From Rikenellaceae bacterium (lineage in GTDB: Bacteria > Bacteroidota > Bacteroidia > Bacteroidales > UBA932), in the NCBI GenBank assembly GCA_003513895.1, contig DOSU01000150.1, forward strand, positions 1 through 8,643: a stretch of DNA of 8,643 bases. Reading direction: 5' to 3'. The notes beneath the pieces are model-generated. The model saw only the letters and a program-made list of their open reading frames with translations, searched no databases and was not told the DNA's origin. Position numbers and translations under genes: made by a program. Positions 5,204-8,643 of the stretch are shown here, one piece after another (positions within the stretch are counted from its first letter, which is position 1; the number at the start of each line of letters is the position of its first letter).

Positions 5204-6424
5204 TTAGATGGTTTGCCTGTTAGACTGCAATTGGTCGAGAAAAGTTGCAGAAGATGCGGAAATTTTTCTTAAAATTTCACTTGCCATTGACATTGAGTCA
5301 CTTAAGTTTTTAACTTCTTCGTAAACAGAAAATATTTTGTCTATATGTAACTTATTGGATTGCGCCGACGAGAGCTTGTTCTCTCCGCAAAAAACCCACA
5401 AAGGTTTGTTGTATTGTCTTGCAAGATGGGAAATCCCCTCAACCAGTTTGCCGGAAAGGCTTTGGTCGTCCAGCCTTCCCTCGCCGGTAATAACAAGGTC
5501 TGCCTGCTCTATCGCTTTTTGAGCGTGAGTTATTTCGGCAACTACATCCCATCCCGGTAATAATTCGGCGTTGAGGTATGCCTTAAAGGCAAAACCCACT
5601 CCTCCTGCCGCTCCTGCTCCCGGAAAATCGGACATGTCAAATCCAATATAGCTTTGAGAATCGCATAAAAAGCTGCTGCTGAAACCCAGATGCCTCTCCG
5701 TTACCAAAGAAAAATTCTTTGCACCCTCTTCCAGAACTTCGAGCTGCAGGGCAGATGCCCCCTTTTGAGGTCCATAAACGTATGTTGCCCCTTCGGTGCC
5801 AAGCAGAGGATTGGAAACATCACAGGCTACTGTAATTTTAATTTTTTGAACGGAAGGGTCAACCATAGAATCGTCCACTGTGCACACCGACTCTAGCAAA
5901 GAACCGTTCATAAACTCTCCCTGCCCTGTAACTACTGCCCTTCCTTTATTGTCCAGGAAGTTGTAGCCCAGCGCCTGCAACATTCCTGCTCCACAGTCGT
6001 TGGTGGCGCTTCCCCCTATTCCAACAAGAATTTCACTTGCGCCAGCATCTATTGCTTTTTTTACAAGTTCTCCAAGCCCGTATGTTGTGGTTTTTAGCGG
6101 ATTATACTCTTTAGGTCTAAGGAGTTGAAGGCCGGAAGCCTTTGCCATTTCAATAATTGCCCTTCCCTCCGACATAAGGAACCCGCTTTTTATCTTTCTT
6201 CCAAGCGGATCGAATACTATTGCATCATGTTTTTCGCACACAACAGTCCGGGAAATGGCGTCCAGAAAGCCGTCCCCGCCATCGGCAATAGGTATTGATT
6301 TGATTTCCAACTCAAGAGAAGATCCATTCCTGAGCCCTTCGCCAATTATTGCAGCAACCTCAGGAGAGGTGAGGCTTCCCTTGAACTTATCTGCAACTAT
6401 AACAATTTTAAGAGGTACGGCCAT
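5204..6424 (-). CDS. glxK: Glycerate kinase (GlxK/GarK family)
   Basis: Phosphorylates D-glycerate with ATP, most often to 2-phosphoglycerate in this family, feeding glyoxylate- or serine-derived carbon into glycolysis in the cytoplasm. The 406-residue protein carries the family landmarks in order: KIVIVADKFKGSLTS (6-20), IPIADGGDGF (44-53), GIGGSATNDCGAGM (135-148), the segment from CDVSNPLLG (201-209) through GPQKGA (218-223), GAGAAGGVGFAF (269-280), and TGEGRLDDQSLSGK (313-326). Typical members have about 370-385 residues; the excess is mostly a C-terminal tail with no motif (about 380-406). The gene is first in a tight same-strand run with the membrane protein and ECF sigma genes. It is divergent from the S46 peptidase across 89 bp. 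Whether the sigma genes are read from its promoter is unknown, but only 12 bp separate them from it. Confidence 0.95.
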   Translation of the reverse strand: MAVPLKIVIVADKFKGSLTSPEVAAIIGEGLRNGSSLELEIKSIPIADGGDGFLDAISRTVVCEKHDAIVFDPLGRKIKSGFLMSEGRAIIEMAKASGLQLLRPKEYNPLKTTTYGLGELVKKAIDAGASEILVGIGGSATNDCGAGMLQALGYNFLDNKGRAVVTGQGEFMNGSLLESVCTVDDSMVDPSVQKIKITVACDVSNPLLGTEGATYVYGPQKGASALQLEVLEEGAKNFSLVTERHLGFSSSFLCDSQSYIGFDMSDFPGAGAAGGVGFAFKAYLNAELLPGWDVVAEITHAQKAIEQADLVITGEGRLDDQSLSGKLVEGISHLARQYNKPLWVFCGENKLSSAQSNKLHIDKIFSVYEEVKNLSDSMSMASEILRKISASSATFLDQLQSNRQTI

Positions 6425-6467
6425 ACTATTTGCCTCTTTTGAATGAATAAATGTACAAATAAAAATA

Positions 6468-6475
6468 TATCTTTG
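6468..6475 (+). promoter_or_regulatory. Candidate -7 promoter box for the S46 peptidase
   Basis: TATCTTTG matches TAnnTTTG exactly and lies 38 bp before the peptidase ATG, giving a leader of roughly 30-35 nucleotides. The nearest upstream TTTG (6438-6441) is 26 bp away, longer than the usual 19-21 bp, so the -33 element is weak or absent. The rest of this 89-bp divergent spacer is AT-rich and shows no convincing palindrome beyond a TGTACA hexamer. Confidence 0.45.
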
Positions 6476-6513
6476 TTTCCCTAAATTTTAACAATTAATA
6501 ATAGAATATCATA

Positions 6514-8643
6514 ATGAAAAAAATCAGTCTATTAATTCTGGGCTTTATTTTATTGTCTTTTAGCCCTCTACGAGGAGACGAAGGTATGTGGCTTCTTCCT
6601 CTTATCGAAAAACTAAACAGCAAAAAAATGTCTGAACTTGGCTTTAAATTAACAGCTAAAGACATTTACGACATTAACAACTCGAGTCTGAAAGATGCTG
6701 TTGTGCATTTTGGAGGCGGATGTACTGCCGAAATTATCTCAAAAGAGGGTCTTGTTCTCACAAACCACCATTGTGGCTACGGTTCTATTCAAAAACTCAG
6801 CAGCGTAGAACATGATTATCTTCAGGATGGTTACTGGGCAATGAACCGCGAGCAGGAACTTCCTTCTCCGGGACTCTCTGTAACATTTCTCGAAAGCATT
6901 CTCGATGTAACCAAAGATGTTGAAAAAGCTCTTGCAGCAGCAACAACACCGGAAGAGCAGGCAAAAGCACTTGCAGCAATTTCAGAAGAGCTAACCAGCA
7001 AAGCAATCGGAGGCAATAAATTTCTAAAAGGAAGAGTTGCTGCATTTTTTGGAGGAAACGCATACTATCTGATGATAACAAAGACCTACACCGACATTCG
7101 TTTTGTAGGAGCTCCCCCTTCGTCAATAGGTAAGTTCGGCGCCGATACCGACAACTGGATGTGGCCACGCCACACAGGCGACTTCTCAATGTTCCGCGTA
7201 TATGCAGGCAAAGACAACAATCCTGCAGACTATTCTCCGGATAATAAGCCTTATCAGCCAAAAAAACACCTTACAATCTCTTTAAAGGGTGTTGAGCAAA
7301 ATGATTTTGCAATGATTATCGGCTATCCGGGCAGGACAAACCGCTTTATGACCTCTGCCGAAGTTAAGGAAATGAGCGATATCACAAACTCAATCTCAAT
7401 TTATGTAAGAGGCGTACGCCAGGATGTCCTTATGAAAGACATGGTGGCCGATCCTAAAATCCGCCTTCAGTATGCCAGCAAATACTCAGGTTCTTCAAAC
7501 TTCTGGAAAAAAGCTATTGGCATGAACGAAACTTTTGCCAAACTTGGAGTTCAGGAGCGTCGCGCCGATGAAGAGAGAGCTTTTACAAAATGGGTGAACG
7601 AAAACAAATCCCGCAGTAAAAAATACGGAACAGCACTCAATGACATCAACTCTTCAATTGCAACAAGAGCAGAGGCATTGACACTTATGGCTTATACTCG
7701 TGAAGCACTTAACAACATCGAGTTATTTTCTGTTGCCGGAGCATTTTCTGCCTATGCCGATGCCGTTTCCAAAGGCGAAACCGAGAGAGCACAAAATACA
7801 CTTAATATGGCAAAAAGAAGGTCGGAATCTTTCTATAAGGACTATTCTGTTGCAACCGACAAAAAGGTGGCAGTAGCACTTCTTAAGCTATATCGCGAAA
7901 AGGTAAAAGAGGGCGATCGTCCCGAACTATTCAGAACTATCGAAACTCAATTCGGCGGAAATATTGAGGCATATGTAAATTTCGTTTTCGAAAAATCTGT
8001 TTTTGTTTCTAAGGAAAAACTGATGCTTGCTCTCAATGAAAACAAAGACGCAATTGTTTCCGATCCTGCTATTGTTGCTTCAAAATCGATTTCTGTTGTT
8101 CTTGGTAAAACAATGGGAGAGTTGCAGGCAGTAGGAGGCACACTTGCAAAAGGACAAAAAGCCTACATTGCAGGTCTGCTCGAAATGAAAAAAGGACAGG
8201 CTATGTATCCGGATGCAAACTCAACAATGAGAATGACATACGGCCAGATTCTGAACTACTCTCCTAAAGATGGTGTTATATTTGAGAATATAACAACACT
8301 ACGCGGCGTTATGGAAAAAGAAGACCCTAACAACTGGGAGTTCGTTGTTCCCGCAAAACTCAAAGAACTATACAAGGCAAAGGACTATGGCCAGTATGCA
8401 ATGAAAAACGGAGAGATGCCGGTAGCATTCCTAAGCAATAACGACATAACCGGCGGTAATTCCGGAAGCCCTGTTCTAAACGCAAAAGGCGAACTCATCG
8501 GTACCGCATTCGACGGCAACTGGGAGGCAATGAGCGGCGACATCATTTTTGAACCGTCGCTGCAGCGCACAATAAGCGTAGACATCCGCTACACCCTGTT
8601 CATTATGGACAAATTCGGCGGCGCAGGCTACTTGCTAAAAGAG
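6514..8643 (+). CDS. dpp7: Family S46 dipeptidyl-peptidase, DPP7-like (3' end missing)
   Basis: An exported serine peptidase that removes dipeptides from the N-termini of peptides, supplying amino acids to bacteria that live on protein. The window holds 710 codons with no stop. The family is about 710-720 residues, so only a few C-terminal residues are missing. Residues 1-21 look like a signal peptide (KK, then a Leu/Ile-rich core), leaving a mature N-terminus DEGMW as in relatives. The chymotrypsin-like triad is visible: His in TNHHCGYG (His85/His86), Asp223 in HTGDFS, and Ser650 in GGNSGSP. A mostly helical insertion occupies roughly residues 290-560. The residue 18 after the catalytic serine is Gly668 (FDGNW). 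This position is Arg in the Asp/Glu-specific DPP11 and Gly in DPP7-type enzymes, so preference for hydrophobic P1 residues is predicted. The start is the ATG preceding the signal peptide. Confidence 0.95.
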   Translation, partial: MKKISLLILGFILLSFSPLRGDEGMWLLPLIEKLNSKKMSELGFKLTAKDIYDINNSSLKDAVVHFGGGCTAEIISKEGLVLTNHHCGYGSIQKLSSVEHDYLQDGYWAMNREQELPSPGLSVTFLESILDVTKDVEKALAAATTPEEQAKALAAISEELTSKAIGGNKFLKGRVAAFFGGNAYYLMITKTYTDIRFVGAPPSSIGKFGADTDNWMWPRHTGDFSMFRVYAGKDNNPADYSPDNKPYQPKKHLTISLKGVEQNDFAMIIGYPGRTNRFMTSAEVKEMSDITNSISIYVRGVRQDVLMKDMVADPKIRLQYASKYSGSSNFWKKAIGMNETFAKLGVQERRADEERAFTKWVNENKSRSKKYGTALNDINSSIATRAEALTLMAYTREALNNIELFSVAGAFSAYADAVSKGETERAQNTLNMAKRRSESFYKDYSVATDKKVAVALLKLYREKVKEGDRPELFRTIETQFGGNIEAYVNFVFEKSVFVSKEKLMLALNENKDAIVSDPAIVASKSISVVLGKTMGELQAVGGTLAKGQKAYIAGLLEMKKGQAMYPDANSTMRMTYGQILNYSPKDGVIFENITTLRGVMEKEDPNNWEFVVPAKLKELYKAKDYGQYAMKNGEMPVAFLSNNDITGGNSGSPVLNAKGELIGTAFDGNWEAMSGDIIFEPSLQRTISVDIRYTLFIMDKFGGAGYLLKE

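Noticed and set aside
6797..7261. 154-codon open frame on the minus strand with long Leu/Cys/Arg runs
   Set aside because: It is antisense to the S46 peptidase, which has a signal peptide, catalytic triad and family-typical length. The composition is an artefact of complementing Ala/Glu-rich codons.

Overview
The window looks like chromosomal DNA of a member of the Bacteroidota, most likely the order Bacteroidales. The evidence is a family S46 dipeptidyl-peptidase, an EF-G paralogue of the type described in Bacteroides, a membrane-protein/ECF sigma cassette of a kind common in that order, an absence of clear Shine-Dalgarno sequences, and several matches to the Bacteroidota -7 promoter box (TAnnTTTG). 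The DNA is moderately AT-rich and tightly packed. No gap between genes exceeds 190 bases. I saw no tRNA, rRNA, CRISPR array, insertion sequence or phage gene.

Layout. (1) Positions 1-2755, minus strand: a small AraC-like helix-turn-helix protein, then an EF-G paralogue, then the first 76 codons of a LolD-like ABC ATPase that runs off the left edge. (2) Positions 2756-2942: a divergent regulatory region with two inverted repeats whose centres are 74 bp apart and a pair of 13-bp direct repeats 21 bp apart. (3) Positions 2943-3987, plus strand: an XRE-type DNA-binding protein with a coiled-coil tail, then ribonuclease HII. (4) Positions 4003-6424, minus strand, reading right to left: glycerate kinase, a three-helix membrane protein (DUF6249-like), an ECF sigma factor and a small two-helix membrane protein (DUF5056-like, possible anti-sigma factor). 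Gaps are 12 bp and 3 bp, followed by an 11-bp overlap, so this is probably one transcript. (5) Positions 6514-8643, plus strand: an exported S46 dipeptidyl-peptidase, cut by the right edge very near its C-terminus.

The most interesting gene is the EF-G paralogue. Its domain architecture and its ribosome-contacting domain IV loops are intact. However, the catalytic histidine of the G3 motif is serine (DTPGS), switch I lacks the RGITI signature, and the G4 motif is NQLD instead of NKxD. These changes match the class of Bacteroides EF-G paralogue reported to support translation without GTP hydrolysis under carbon limitation. Here it sits beside an uncharacterised AraC-like protein and a palindrome-rich divergent control region, which suggests local control of this alternative translation factor. 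The right half pairs a membrane-signalling sigma cassette with central metabolism (glycerate kinase) and an envelope peptidase that feeds on proteins. I infer no shared pathway from that adjacency alone.
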